From positions 1 through 37,817 of IMG/VR virus record IMGVR_UViG_3300025771_000005: 37,817 bases of DNA. The stretch is one strand, 5' to 3'. Source of the stretch: a virus. Numbering within the stretch: position 1 is the first letter of the stretch; each line of letters begins with the position of its first letter. The notes below the pieces were generated by a model that was not told the origin of the DNA, did no database searches, and was given only the letters and a program-made list of their open reading frames with translations. Positions 16,084 through 23,830 of this stretch are shown here, piece by piece. Both the position numbers and the translations under genes were made by a program.

Positions 16084-16345
16084 CGCTGACGATCTCCCCT
16101 ACCAACGCGGCATAGCCGCAGATGTCGACCCAGTGATCCTGCTTGCGTGGCGACGTCTTACTACGCGCTATCTTTAGCAGCATCATCATGTTGGCCACGT
16201 CGACCACCGTGAAGTCGTGATCCAGATAGGACGACCACAACGCCGCGATCGTCTGGAAGTTGTCCTTTGCGTCGCCGTAGTCCGCGTCACGCTCACCGCT
16301 GATCACGCCTTCTGCTATCGCCAGTATCTCGTCTCTCGTTACCAT
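16073..16345 (-). CDS. DUF6378-like protein
   Basis: 90 residues. The pattern ISGERDADYGDAKDNFQTIAALWSSYL, then VVDVANMMMLLKIARSK and DHWVDICGYAALVGE is typical of DUF6378, a small helical phage family with conserved D-Y-G and D-x-W-V-D-I-x-G-Y-A. The role is not established; the all-helical Asp/Glu pattern resembles MazG-like nucleotide hydrolases, but that is a guess. It overlaps both neighbours by a few bases. Confidence 0.75.
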   Translation of the reverse strand: MVTRDEILAIAEGVISGERDADYGDAKDNFQTIAALWSSYLDHDFTVVDVANMMMLLKIARSKTSPRKQDHWVDICGYAALVGEIVSDGR

Positions 16346-16932
16346 GGAATGTCATCTCCTCCTAAATCCCAGTTGATACGATCGTCTCCGTCACGCACCA
16401 TGCGCGTCACCTTTGCATTCGGAAACGTGTTGAATGCATTGTTCAGGAAAGTCTCCGTCCAGTCAAATCGCAACACACGCGCCGCGTCTTCGAAGCTGTA
16501 GACGATCCAGCTTGGATACTTCTTCCGCAGCTCCGCCGCCCCGTGCAATGCGAAGCACACGATTACCTCCTCACACTGCACACAATACGCATGCGGCGGC
16601 AGCGGCTTATGCCCCGCATCCTCCGCAGCTTTCTCCAGCACGTCCCACGCCCTCATGAGCTGCGTTGCTATCTGATTAGTGCCAACCACGTCATCCGCAT
16701 CCACACGCTCCCTGAGCGCCTCGTATGCCGCCTCGAAGCGGCCAGCTAAATCCGGAGACACCAGATCCGGCAACGTATCGCCCCACCGCTCTATCTTCGT
16801 CTTCGCCTTTTCATCGAGCGGACGCAACTGCCCCCACACGCCAGCACTGATCCTACGCTCCTCACTATTCAGCGTCCCACGCGCCTTCACGTCCTTATAG
16901 CCAACCCTCGCCTTCGTCGCTTTCTTTGCCAT
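16339..16932 (-). CDS. Hypothetical protein
   Basis: 197 residues; no family recognised. The N-terminus is basic (AKKATKARVGYKDVKARG). The middle is a helical region with LAGRFEAAYEALRERVDADD and QLMRAWDVLEKAAEDAG. A C-x2-C pair (YCVQCEEVIVCF) then precedes strand YPSWIVYSFEDAARV; the C-terminus is acidic (GDDRINWDLGGDDIPW). The stop overlaps the start of the DUF6378 gene. It is the first gene downstream of the 16958-17092 repeat cluster and may be controlled by it. Confidence 0.7.
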   Translation of the reverse strand: MAKKATKARVGYKDVKARGTLNSEERRISAGVWGQLRPLDEKAKTKIERWGDTLPDLVSPDLAGRFEAAYEALRERVDADDVVGTNQIATQLMRAWDVLEKAAEDAGHKPLPPHAYCVQCEEVIVCFALHGAAELRKKYPSWIVYSFEDAARVLRFDWTETFLNNAFNTFPNAKVTRMVRDGDDRINWDLGGDDIPW

Positions 16933-16957
16933 GCCAGCAAACTCCTTCCACGTTCTT

Positions 16958-17092
16958 CCTCAGTTACATTCACCTCAGTCCGTATCTTCCTCCTCAGTTA
17001 CGTATATATACGTAAACACTGAGGAGGAGATAAAAACGGCCTCTTTTACCTCACTTCCTCAATCCACCTCACTTTAACTGAGGAGACTGAGG
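16958..17092. promoter_or_regulatory. Symmetric CCTCAGT/ACTGAGG repeat cluster around an 18-bp palindrome
   Basis: Three CCTCAGT copies (16958, 16973, 16992) on the left face three ACTGAGG copies (17018, 17077, 17086) on the right. At the centre is a perfect palindrome TTACGTATATATACGTAA (16998-17015). The arms 16988-16998 and 17018-17028 are also perfect inverted repeats, so about 19 bp can pair with a 3-base bulge. The cluster fills the 185-base gap between two leftward genes. Likely an operator array, a transcript-end hairpin, or a replication-related site. Confidence 0.7.
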
Positions 17093-17117
17093 AAGCATAA
17101 AACGCCACCCGAAAACG

Positions 17118-17369
17118 CTAGTGATACGTCCCCGAGAAGCCCTGTTTCAGTAGCGCTTGGTTAAGCGCCTGCGCCATGCACACGTCGGCCATGAGCCCAC
17201 GCAACACCTCCATCACAAATGTCATATCGTCGCTGGCCTCCGACATAAGCGGCATCTCATCTGCGCACCACTCGATGACCGCGCCCTCGACTTCCTCGTC
17301 CCACACGATGCGCCCTAGCTCTAGGCGGTCGTCCTCGTCTGCATGGATCTCACGTACTATCTGTGTCAT
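17118..17369 (-). CDS. Small acidic hypothetical protein
   Basis: 83 residues, strongly acidic at the start (REIHADEDDRLELGRIVWDEE), then a helical C-terminus (FVMEVLRGLMADVCMAQALNQALLK). The ATG overlaps the stop of the upstream nuclease-like gene (ATGA). Unknown function; the acidity is reminiscent of DNA-mimic inhibitors, but nothing further supports that. Last gene before the repeat cluster. Confidence 0.6.
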   Translation of the reverse strand: MTQIVREIHADEDDRLELGRIVWDEEVEGAVIEWCADEMPLMSEASDDMTFVMEVLRGLMADVCMAQALNQALLKQGFSGTYH

Positions 17370-17797
17370 AGCTTCAGCTCCTTAAAGTTTGCTATGTCAA
17401 AGTGTACCATAGGCTCGATGTCTTGTGGATCGTCTCTGCGCGTCGTGCCGCCCATTTCCACATGCATATTCTCGTGCGCTGGCGGAAGTTGTGCGATGCC
17501 GGCTTTGTCAGACCACTGCACGGCGAGGAAGCAGGGTAAGCCCGTCGTCATCGTGAGTGAGCGCGCCTGCATCGCCTTGTAGAGCGACAGCATGTACGTT
17601 GGATACCTGTGCATCGCCGTCTTTCGCTGTCTGGCCTCCACGAACGCGACCGCACGCCCGTCGCGCATCGCCATGAAGTCGAGAGACAGCTTTATTGGCA
17701 TCTTGCGTAGGATGCAGTTGTAGTTGACCTCGATCAGATGCGCCAGCTTGCGCTCGTTCTTGCGATCCTCGGCGGTTTCGTAAAACGGTCTAGTCAT
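17366..17797 (-). CDS. PD-(D/E)XK-nuclease-like protein
   Basis: 143 residues from ATG 17797 (GAGGAG eight bases upstream); a longer in-frame start is less likely. The core LSLDFMAMRDGRAVAFVEARQRK gives an Asp followed by Glu-x-Arg, similar to the D-(D/E)xK site of restriction-like folds but with Arg where Lys is expected. It continues with YPTYMLSLYKAMQARSLTMTTGLPCFLAVQWSD, as in small phage nuclease-like proteins. Activity is uncertain because of the Lys-to-Arg change. It overlaps the PP-loop gene by 8 bases, so the two are likely made together. Confidence 0.55.
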   Translation of the reverse strand: MTRPFYETAEDRKNERKLAHLIEVNYNCILRKMPIKLSLDFMAMRDGRAVAFVEARQRKTAMHRYPTYMLSLYKAMQARSLTMTTGLPCFLAVQWSDKAGIAQLPPAHENMHVEMGGTTRRDDPQDIEPMVHFDIANFKELKL

Positions 17798-18545
17798 GAT
17801 CCCACTCCTCGCAAAATAAGCCGCACTCAAAGTCCAGATTTTTCATTGGCTTTCCGAGTGCGTCTGGGTGAAGCTCGTCCAAGAATATACGCTCGTTGTT
17901 TACACGTACCAACTTCGCTCCAAGTTCCCGCGATTGACTGGCGCGCTCTTCAAACACGTCTGGGTGCATCTTTCTGACGTGGTTCCAGTATGTCGGAGAC
18001 GACGCCTTAACGCAGCCTATGCAATTTGCGTTTGGATAGCCCATCTTGTAAACGCGCGGAGGCTTTATGCCGTTAGCACGCAGTAACTGATAGCAGTCTA
18101 GCTTTGAATACTGTGCATCAATTAGCACTGGCAGAACGTTTTCTCGCTCAGTGCGAACGAAACGCTCGTGACGCCCCTCCTCTTCCGAGGTGAAACCTAG
18201 CACATGAAAGTCGACATGGTTCTTCGCCTCCCATTGCTGCCGAGCCTCCTTCTTCAGTAAAAGCGTACATGGTGCGCCAGCAACGCCAGACATAAACTTG
18301 CGTTTAGCCCAGACGTCAACGGCTGAAGCGCTTGGGAACTTCTCGTTTGTGCATATCTCAATCTCTTGGCCAATCCAGTCTTCGACGTCGCGTAAGAAGC
18401 GGCGATTATCCTCGTCCTCCTCCGCCACAGGGTTGTTAATCACACGCACCTCGCAAAATTCGCCATACTTCTTTATTGTCAAGTGCGCTGCCACTGCACT
18501 AGCGGCTCCACACGAAAACCATACTGCAATAACTTTTTTAGTCAT
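17790..18545 (-). CDS. PP-loop ATP-pyrophosphatase, PAPS-reductase-like
   Basis: 251 residues from ATG 18545 (ATGA overlap with the upstream gene). The N-terminal FSCGAASAVAA is a degenerate PP-loop (normally S-G-G-x-x-S) of the N-type ATP pyrophosphatase / PAPS reductase superfamily. A C-terminal set of cysteines, NCIGCVKASSPTYWN and CGLFC, could bind a Fe-S cluster or zinc. Family members activate a substrate with ATP, for example for sulfur transfer to nucleic acid or sulfate reduction. Phage copies are often annotated only as PAPS-reductase family. With a nuclease-like neighbour and no sulfur-metabolism genes, a nucleic-acid modification role is more likely than sulfate reduction; this is inference. 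Confidence 0.75.
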   Translation of the reverse strand: MTKKVIAVWFSCGAASAVAAHLTIKKYGEFCEVRVINNPVAEEDEDNRRFLRDVEDWIGQEIEICTNEKFPSASAVDVWAKRKFMSGVAGAPCTLLLKKEARQQWEAKNHVDFHVLGFTSEEEGRHERFVRTERENVLPVLIDAQYSKLDCYQLLRANGIKPPRVYKMGYPNANCIGCVKASSPTYWNHVRKMHPDVFEERASQSRELGAKLVRVNNERIFLDELHPDALGKPMKNLDFECGLFCEEWDHD

Positions 18546-18766
18546 AGCCACTCGTCTCCCTCTGTTAGCTTTGGCGCTGTTCGATCGAGCGCAGTGCGTC
18601 TGAGCCGATGCGTCCAGCCTTTACGATTTGTTATCGATATGATGTGCAGGTGATGCACGCCGAGCAAGTCAGCCAGCTCACGCGCCGTGATGTCCCACTC
18701 GCGTCGACTGGCGTAATAATGGATCTGCGCGGCCATGGCTTCCATCTTAGGGTTAAACGTTTCCAC
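18542..18766 (-). CDS. Small helix-turn-helix-like protein
   Basis: 74 residues. REWDITARELADLLGVHHLHIISITNRKGWTH resembles a helix-turn-helix with its recognition helix near residues 35-48. It lies one base after the stop of the primase-helicase gene, and its stop overlaps the PP-loop gene start. It could be a transcription factor or DNA-binding accessory protein; the target is unknown. Confidence 0.55.
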   Translation of the reverse strand: METFNPKMEAMAAQIHYYASRREWDITARELADLLGVHHLHIISITNRKGWTHRLRRTALDRTAPKLTEGDEWL

Positions 18767-18767
18767 A

Positions 18768-20963
18768 TTAGCCCCCTATCTCCGACGCGCTAATCCACTC
18801 GCCCACGACGACGCACTGCACGTCACGCCCCTGCCGTTTATCTGGCCACTCTTCCACCTTTAGCACGCCCGTCTCAATCCACTTGGCCAAGATAGCCTTC
18901 GCCTTCGCCTTCTCGTGCTTCTTGTCCATGTCAAGGTCGAGCTGCACGGCGACGCACTTACCCGCCCAATGGTTCGCACGCGCGTCTAGCCGGTACGGTT
19001 CCTGCCGCTCGGCGGCCTGCCCGATCAGGCGCTGCACGGCCTGTGCGTCGCGTGCGCTGACCCCGTCGAAGAGGTCGGGCATTTTGAACGGAACGCAGAC
19101 GCCCACGTATTCGCCGTTTGGCAGCTCCACCCCGTGCATGCGCCTGTACACAGCCTTCGCCGCCGGTGGCGCGAGGTTCGCCTTGCCGTCGTCGACGCGG
19201 AATATGCCGAGGCTCTCCTGCTCGTTCACGCCGAGCTTTAGGGCGTCTTCTTGGCTAACCTTATTGATGACGCGCGCCGCACGGGCTGCTCCGATCAGCG
19301 ATCCGGCGCCGCGGACGCTGTCGATGGTTGCGTCTTCCCCGTTTGTCTTGCGTATGTGGTGCGTTAATACGACTGCGGCGTCGGTCTGGTCTGCAACCCA
19401 GCGCGCTGCCGACACCGCTGCGTTCATCGCGACGTTGTCGTTTTCATTGATGTCGTTGAAGCTGACCCATGGGTCTATGATGACCAAGCCGATTTTGTTT
19501 TTCTTTATCATGTCGACCATGTACTGCAGCATGTCTTCGTCCGTTAGGATGCCGTCACGCGTCTGCTTTGCGAACTGGATCATGAGCTCACGTCCGGCGT
19601 CGACGAAGAGGCGCCCTTTGATTTCTTCTGACTTGATCCCGTAATGCAGAATAATCGCGGCGAACCGGCGCTGCATTTCCTCTAGCGGGTCTTCGCCGTT
19701 GATAACCCACACGTTGCACTGCTCGTGCACTTCCTCGCCAAGTAGCGCGCGCCCGATGGCAATCGATACGGCCTCCACCATCTGCATCGACGTCTTACCG
19801 GTGCCGCCCTGCGACGCCAACACGCTGACGTAGCCGCGAATGTAGTGCTTACCATAAACCCAGCGGCGCTTCGGTATGAGCGACGGGTCGATGATCTCGA
19901 ACTCCGTTGGCCACTGGCGCTCGCTCTGCTTCTGCTGCTCCGCCATTACGGCATAAGGCTGCGCGGTTGCCAGCGCCTCACGCAATTTTGTTTCGCCGGC
20001 CTCGCGTAGGTAGTCGTTTGCGTCCTTGACGTTTTCTTGGTCAAGCTGATCGAAGCGCACGACGTGCACCTGCGTGCTGCCGTCACCCTTTAGCACGTCC
20101 ACGCACTTGTGCACGTCTAAATCCGGATCGGCGCAGATCGTTACGTCTGATGCGCGTGGCGGTGTATACGTCGCCATGCCCGCCTTGCCGAACGTGCAGA
20201 CGATGGTTGCGTCTTCGCCGACCGCCTGCCTGATGCTGAGCGCGTCCTCTGGCCCCTCCGTAATGCAGATTGGGCGATCGCCTTGCGTTTCGCCGATTTG
20301 CATTACATTTCCCGCTAACACGCCGCGTGAGTATTTCGAGATCCCGTTGACCTCGCGCTTCTTTCCGTCTGGCGTGAGAAGCACCTGCTGTATGCCCTCT
20401 ATCGTGCCCTCCGGCGTTGTCGCGGCGAAGATGATCGCCGGCCCGTCGTATGCGTTTGGCGTGAACTTCGCGATGCCAACGGCGGATGATGCGCGCAGGC
20501 CACGCGAGTTGAGGTAAAGCAGCGCAGGCTTTACGGCGTCTAGATTTTCGCGTGTGATTGGCACGGCGCGCTCCCACGCGTCCTGCGCCTTCTTGATTTT
20601 GTCGCTGCGATTTTCCTCGTCGCGCACGATCAAGTCTTGGCTTGCCAGTCTGGCGATCAGGCGCTCCAGCTCGCTTGGTATATACGGTTGTATATCTGAG
20701 CTTTCTAGCTGCTTTGGGTTTTCGCCTCCGCGTTTAAAACCGCTGCCAATGGTAGACTTTATTTCGAAATCCTTGAGGCCGATTTGCCGCGCCGCAGTGT
20801 GGAGCTGCAGGATTGCGTTATCAATGTTGGCTGGTGAGAGGTGCGCGTGCCGCCCGATCGCAAACGCAGCCTTGTTGAGGTTCTCGTTCCGGCCACCTTT
20901 CATAGATGCGATGACATCGTGCACCGCGCCGTCGAGTACCTTGTTGAAATATGCTTCTGACAT
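18768..20963 (-). CDS. Primase-helicase (Toprim plus RepA-like AAA ATPase)
   Basis: 731 residues. The N-terminus (about 28-82: LNKAAFAIGRHAHLSPANIDNAILQLHTAA..SGFKRGGENP) resembles the helical domain common in phage and plasmid primases. The Toprim part has ICITEGPEDALSI (E236) and VTICADPDLDV (D279, D281). A RecA-like helicase follows: Walker A ASQGGTGKT at 383-391, Walker B GLVIIDPW near 492-499 and a LTHH sensor near 533-536. It should prime and unwind for a host polymerase, since no phage polymerase is present. A ribosome-binding site (AGGGA) precedes the ATG. Confidence 0.9.
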   Translation of the reverse strand: MSEAYFNKVLDGAVHDVIASMKGGRNENLNKAAFAIGRHAHLSPANIDNAILQLHTAARQIGLKDFEIKSTIGSGFKRGGENPKQLESSDIQPYIPSELERLIARLASQDLIVRDEENRSDKIKKAQDAWERAVPITRENLDAVKPALLYLNSRGLRASSAVGIAKFTPNAYDGPAIIFAATTPEGTIEGIQQVLLTPDGKKREVNGISKYSRGVLAGNVMQIGETQGDRPICITEGPEDALSIRQAVGEDATIVCTFGKAGMATYTPPRASDVTICADPDLDVHKCVDVLKGDGSTQVHVVRFDQLDQENVKDANDYLREAGETKLREALATAQPYAVMAEQQKQSERQWPTEFEIIDPSLIPKRRWVYGKHYIRGYVSVLASQGGTGKTSMQMVEAVSIAIGRALLGEEVHEQCNVWVINGEDPLEEMQRRFAAIILHYGIKSEEIKGRLFVDAGRELMIQFAKQTRDGILTDEDMLQYMVDMIKKNKIGLVIIDPWVSFNDINENDNVAMNAAVSAARWVADQTDAAVVLTHHIRKTNGEDATIDSVRGAGSLIGAARAARVINKVSQEDALKLGVNEQESLGIFRVDDGKANLAPPAAKAVYRRMHGVELPNGEYVGVCVPFKMPDLFDGVSARDAQAVQRLIGQAAERQEPYRLDARANHWAGKCVAVQLDLDMDKKHEKAKAKAILAKWIETGVLKVEEWPDKRQGRDVQCVVVGEWISASEIGG

Positions 20964-21023
20964 TCGTTTTCCCTGTGCGTCATTGTGCGTGAGGCGCCGT
21001 AGCGCCCCACGTTATTACATTTA

Positions 21024-21623
21024 TTAGAACCCGAAGTTGTTCCCCTCGGCTGGCGCTGCAGCGGGTGGCGCTGCCGGCGCTGGTGCGGGTGCCGTTGCAA
21101 CTGGCGCAGGCGCTGGTGCTTCCGGCGCAGGCTCCCCGCCCGCTGGCTTATCGATCCAAGTGCGGATGTTGAACCCGACGTCATACGACGTGCCCTTACC
21201 CACGACGACAGGTGTTGTCGACGTCACTTGGACGACCGGCACCTTGCCCATGTTGAACTCTTCCATTGTCTCCGCCTTGTTGTAGAGCTTCGCAATGAAC
21301 TCGCGTAGACCGTAAGAGTTTCCGCTAAACTCCGCCTCACGCCCGTCAGCAAGCCAACACTTGACGCTGAAGCCTTGCTTATGGCTTTCGCTTGGCTTCG
21401 CAATGCTTTGGCTAGGCGATGGCCACGGCTGCCAGTCACGAACGCCCACATCGATGTGAAGCCATCCGAAGACAACCTCCTTGATGTCGCAGGCGAAACC
21501 CCGATCCATGTCGATTGTCTCGTCTCCAGCTTCCGTCTTGGCCCACCAGCGGTTTTGCGGCAGGTTTCCACGAATGTAGACGCCGTTGCTTTCTGTGTCA
21601 CTTGATCCGAATGAAATTGGCAT
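21024..21623 (-). CDS. Single-stranded-DNA-binding-like protein
   Basis: 199 residues with a beta-rich core (about 15-150): GVYIRGNLPQNRWWAKTEAG, VVFGWLHIDVGVRDWQPWPS and YGLREFIAKLYNKAE. A Pro/Ala-rich disordered linker (about 160-192) then ends in EGNNFGF. Core plus disordered tail with aromatic tip is the SSB layout, though the tip is less acidic than in bacterial SSB. The position between primase-helicase and exonuclease fits. Called by layout and context, not by a clear OB-fold signature. AAGGAGA lies before the ATG. Confidence 0.6.
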   Translation of the reverse strand: MPISFGSSDTESNGVYIRGNLPQNRWWAKTEAGDETIDMDRGFACDIKEVVFGWLHIDVGVRDWQPWPSPSQSIAKPSESHKQGFSVKCWLADGREAEFSGNSYGLREFIAKLYNKAETMEEFNMGKVPVVQVTSTTPVVVGKGTSYDVGFNIRTWIDKPAGGEPAPEAPAPAPVATAPAPAPAAPPAAAPAEGNNFGF

Positions 21624-21639
21624 AATGTGTCTCCTTGAC

Positions 21640-22434
21640 TTAGTTTGCCTCTGTAAATTTGAACGACCAAGGCGGGATACGGATCGTCGTCAACTCCCCG
21701 TAATTGTAGCCCCACTCGTTGTTGGCTTGCGCTATCGCGTATTGCTCCAGCGCATACTGGACAGCCGCTTCGCCCTCGTTCAGGCTCTCGGTGTCGAGTT
21801 CGTAAATTCCTACTTTGTACGGTGCATCCTTCCCGACAGCTATAAATATAAACCGATCCACCTCGTGCCCGTCAAGCTCCATCACCCTGCGGTAGAAGCT
21901 CTCCTGAATATGGTATCCAAGATTGGCCGCCTGCTTAGCGAACCCTTCCGGCGATGGATCGATGGTCGTCTTTAAGTCGAGCACGCATGCGATGTCTGTA
22001 CGCCAACCGTCTGGACGCGCCCGCAGATCCACGCCTGTCAGCGCGTCCTGCGTAAGTACGCTGGCCTCGCAGACGAGGTTGCCAGATAGCATCTCGGCGG
22101 CTGCAGGGTTTGCGCGTACCGCCTCTGCCATGCGGCTCACCTGATCGTATTCTTTCGTGTTCAAGATGATCGCGCCAGCCTCGTCGGCGCTTTCCTTGAA
22201 CTCGTTGTACTCCTTGCCGGCGCGACGTCCATCCCATTGCCAAATAGTGTCCGCTTGGTTTGGCTCAAACACAAGAGTGTGCACTGCGGTGCCGACGATC
22301 ATCGCCGTCGTCTCCTTGCGCTCACCATGTTTATAGTCGGCGAGTGATTGCATCGCGATCGTCTTTGCGCCTGACGCGGACAGATGCGGCAGCGCGTGAT
22401 ACTCCGCGTTTGATAAGTCGTGATTAACTGCCAT
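21640..22434 (-). CDS. Exonuclease, RecE/PDDEXK-like
   Basis: 264 residues. GTAVHTLVFEP (H52) at the N-terminal side, then LRARPDGW (D142), LDLKTT (D153, K155) and QAANLGYHIQESFY (Q168, Y174, Q177) match the catalytic order of the PD-(D/E)XK exonucleases seen beside phage SSBs. The expected role is 5'-3' resection for recombination. No annealing (Erf, RecT or Red-beta) gene is recognisable in the window, so the SSB-like protein may take that part, or the exonuclease may degrade host DNA. Confidence 0.85.
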   Translation of the reverse strand: MAVNHDLSNAEYHALPHLSASGAKTIAMQSLADYKHGERKETTAMIVGTAVHTLVFEPNQADTIWQWDGRRAGKEYNEFKESADEAGAIILNTKEYDQVSRMAEAVRANPAAAEMLSGNLVCEASVLTQDALTGVDLRARPDGWRTDIACVLDLKTTIDPSPEGFAKQAANLGYHIQESFYRRVMELDGHEVDRFIFIAVGKDAPYKVGIYELDTESLNEGEAAVQYALEQYAIAQANNEWGYNYGELTTIRIPPWSFKFTEAN

Positions 22435-22879
22435 CGTATTTCCCCTTCCCGAACAACGCGATTAGCAATGCCTCCGCACGGTGCTCATCCTTCTTGCGTT
22501 TTAACTGGCTTGCGAGATCCGGAAACCACTGCTGCGCGAGCCTGCGTGCGGCGTCCTTGTCACGCGGTAAATTAAGCGCACGCTTCCAGTTGTTTGGCGT
22601 CACAAGCGTATACGGAGAGCGCGACAGCGCGCATGTAGACACGATCTGGCCGAAGGCGTAGCCCAACTTAAACGTGGAGACGACGCCCTGCTTTGGCATA
22701 GCCTGTTGTCTCTCAATGTATATGTGATCAACTTTTTCGACTGAGGTTATGATATCCATTAGTGACGTAACGTCAACTCCACCCTCATCGTATGTTGGCA
22801 AGTCGTGAACCTCTGACCAGTCATCGCCTACAAGTGCGACGCCGCCAGTACGATATCCGCAGTCAATTCCGATGATCAT
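22424..22879 (-). CDS. RuvC-like Holliday junction resolvase
   Basis: 151 residues. The RNase H fold begins IIGIDCGYRTGGVALVG (D6), followed by HIYIERQQAM (E56) and KKDEHRAEALLIAL (D131, H133, E136). These are the acidic residues of the RuvC-type metal site. Likely function: debranching replication or recombination intermediates before packaging. It overlaps both neighbours (11 and 17 bases), giving a compact recombination block. Confidence 0.85.
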   Translation of the reverse strand: MIIGIDCGYRTGGVALVGDDWSEVHDLPTYDEGGVDVTSLMDIITSVEKVDHIYIERQQAMPKQGVVSTFKLGYAFGQIVSTCALSRSPYTLVTPNNWKRALNLPRDKDAARRLAQQWFPDLASQLKRKKDEHRAEALLIALFGKGKYDGS

Positions 22880-23030
22880 CTTTGAACTCGTAACCTGCTT
22901 GTTTCAGTAAATCTTTCAGCGAGAGTTCCACAATTAGCGACATACTCATGCGCGTTTTGTCGCTGTAATCGTGCAACGCCTCGTAAACATCCTCACGTAT
23001 ACGCGGGCCAATTTGTTTCAATTCTGGCAT
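22863..23030 (-). CDS. Ribbon-helix-helix (Arc/CopG-like) regulator
   Basis: 55 residues from ATG 23030 with GGAGG six bases upstream. Strand LKQIGPRIREDVYEALHDYS and helix MSMSLIVELSLKDLLKQAG match the RHH pattern (R/K in the strand, then a helix-loop-helix). It is the first gene of the leftward replication operon, next to the perfect palindrome at 23053-23062, which makes autoregulation plausible. It may also control the lysis genes that diverge here. Confidence 0.7.
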   Translation of the reverse strand: MPELKQIGPRIREDVYEALHDYSDKTRMSMSLIVELSLKDLLKQAGYEFKDDHRN

Positions 23031-23052
23031 ATAATCCTCCATCTTTCACACT

Positions 23053-23062
23053 GTGTTAACAC
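23053..23062. promoter_or_regulatory. Perfect palindrome GTGTTAACAC between the divergent replication and lysis operons
   Basis: A 10-bp perfect palindrome 22 bases before the regulator start and 68 bases before the first lysis-side gene. Close relatives occur in other control regions (12171-12180, 15138-15146, 26288-26296), suggesting an operator or promoter element. Confidence 0.5.
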
Positions 23063-23130
23063 GAATGTCAGATGTGGCGCAATAGTTGTCGATATGTTAA
23101 AGTGAGAAAAAAATCAGCGGTGCTTTTTTG

Positions 23131-23361
23131 ATGGAAAAAATCGGGATAATTGTAGCAGTGTTTGCGCAGGCGGCGGGTGTCGTTTGGTATGTATCTATGT
23201 TGGCCAGCGGCGTTGACGAAAACACACGTAATATCGCGCGCCACGAGATCATGATCCAGAAGCTAGAAGATACCACGCAGACGCAGGCAATCATGTCTGC
23301 TCGTATCGATGAGAACATCCAGCAGATCCGCGTCACTCTGGAGAAAATGGCGGACAAATGA
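23131..23361 (+). CDS. Small membrane-anchored coiled-coil protein
   Basis: 76 residues from ATG 23131. One N-terminal membrane segment (GIIVAVFAQAAGVVWYVSML), then a polar helix (ENTRNIARHEIMIQKLEDT..MSARIDENIQQIRVTLEKM) likely to be a coiled coil. It heads the rightward lysis-side operon. The topology resembles inner-membrane spanin or accessory lysis proteins, but the coil is short and no family is recognised. Confidence 0.6.
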   Translation: MEKIGIIVAVFAQAAGVVWYVSMLASGVDENTRNIARHEIMIQKLEDTTQTQAIMSARIDENIQQIRVTLEKMADK

Positions 23362-23362
23362 T

Positions 23363-23830
23363 ATGGCTATACTTGAGAGCATTGCCGCTGCGAACGCCGC
23401 TTATTCGGTTATCCGTCAAGCTCTCGGCAATGGCAAAGAGACTGCGGGACTTATCAGCGCGGTTGGTAAATTTCTTTCTGCGGAAGAAGATGTAAAAGAC
23501 GCAGTCCAGAAAAAGAAGAATAGTCCACTCACCGCGATTGCAGGTGGCGAGCAGGGCGACTGGGAAGAGTTCCAAGCATTAGAGAAGCTAAGGCAGCAAC
23601 GTAAGGAGCTGGAAAGCTACTGCCGCCTCTACGCCCCTGCTGGCACATGGGATCGCTGGCAGCAATGGCAGGCAGAGGCACGTAAACAGCGCCAAGCTGC
23701 CAAGAAGGCAGCGCAAGCAGCACACGAAAAGAAGATGGAGCAAATCCAAATCGCGGCTGGTATAATACTGGCGGTCACTGGGGTTGTTCTCAGTATTTAC
23801 TATTTAGGTGTCTACATGGGGAAGTGGTAA
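23363..23830 (+). CDS. Coiled-coil protein with C-terminal membrane segment
   Basis: 155 residues from ATG 23363, one base after the previous stop. It begins AILESIAAANAAYSVIRQAL and continues through a basic coiled coil (EKLRQQRKELESYC, EARKQRQAAKKAAQAAHEKKMEQ). It ends in a single membrane helix (QIAAGIILAVTGVVLSIYYL). The family is familiar from podovirus-like genomes without a proven role; the place before holin suggests lysis or membrane remodelling. Confidence 0.65.
   Translation: MAILESIAAANAAYSVIRQALGNGKETAGLISAVGKFLSAEEDVKDAVQKKKNSPLTAIAGGEQGDWEEFQALEKLRQQRKELESYCRLYAPAGTWDRWQQWQAEARKQRQAAKKAAQAAHEKKMEQIQIAAGIILAVTGVVLSIYYLGVYMGKW

Noticed and set aside
17366-17830. Longer start for the PD-(D/E)XK-like gene at 17830
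   Set aside because: ATG 17797 has a GAGGAG site at good distance and a short overlap with the upstream gene; the longer form adds 11 residues with no such site.
18768-20963. Possibility that this is a plasmid or integrative element
   Set aside because: RepA-like helicase alone could suggest a plasmid, but terminase, portal, capsid, nozzle, fibre and lysis genes show a phage; no integrase or partition genes were seen.
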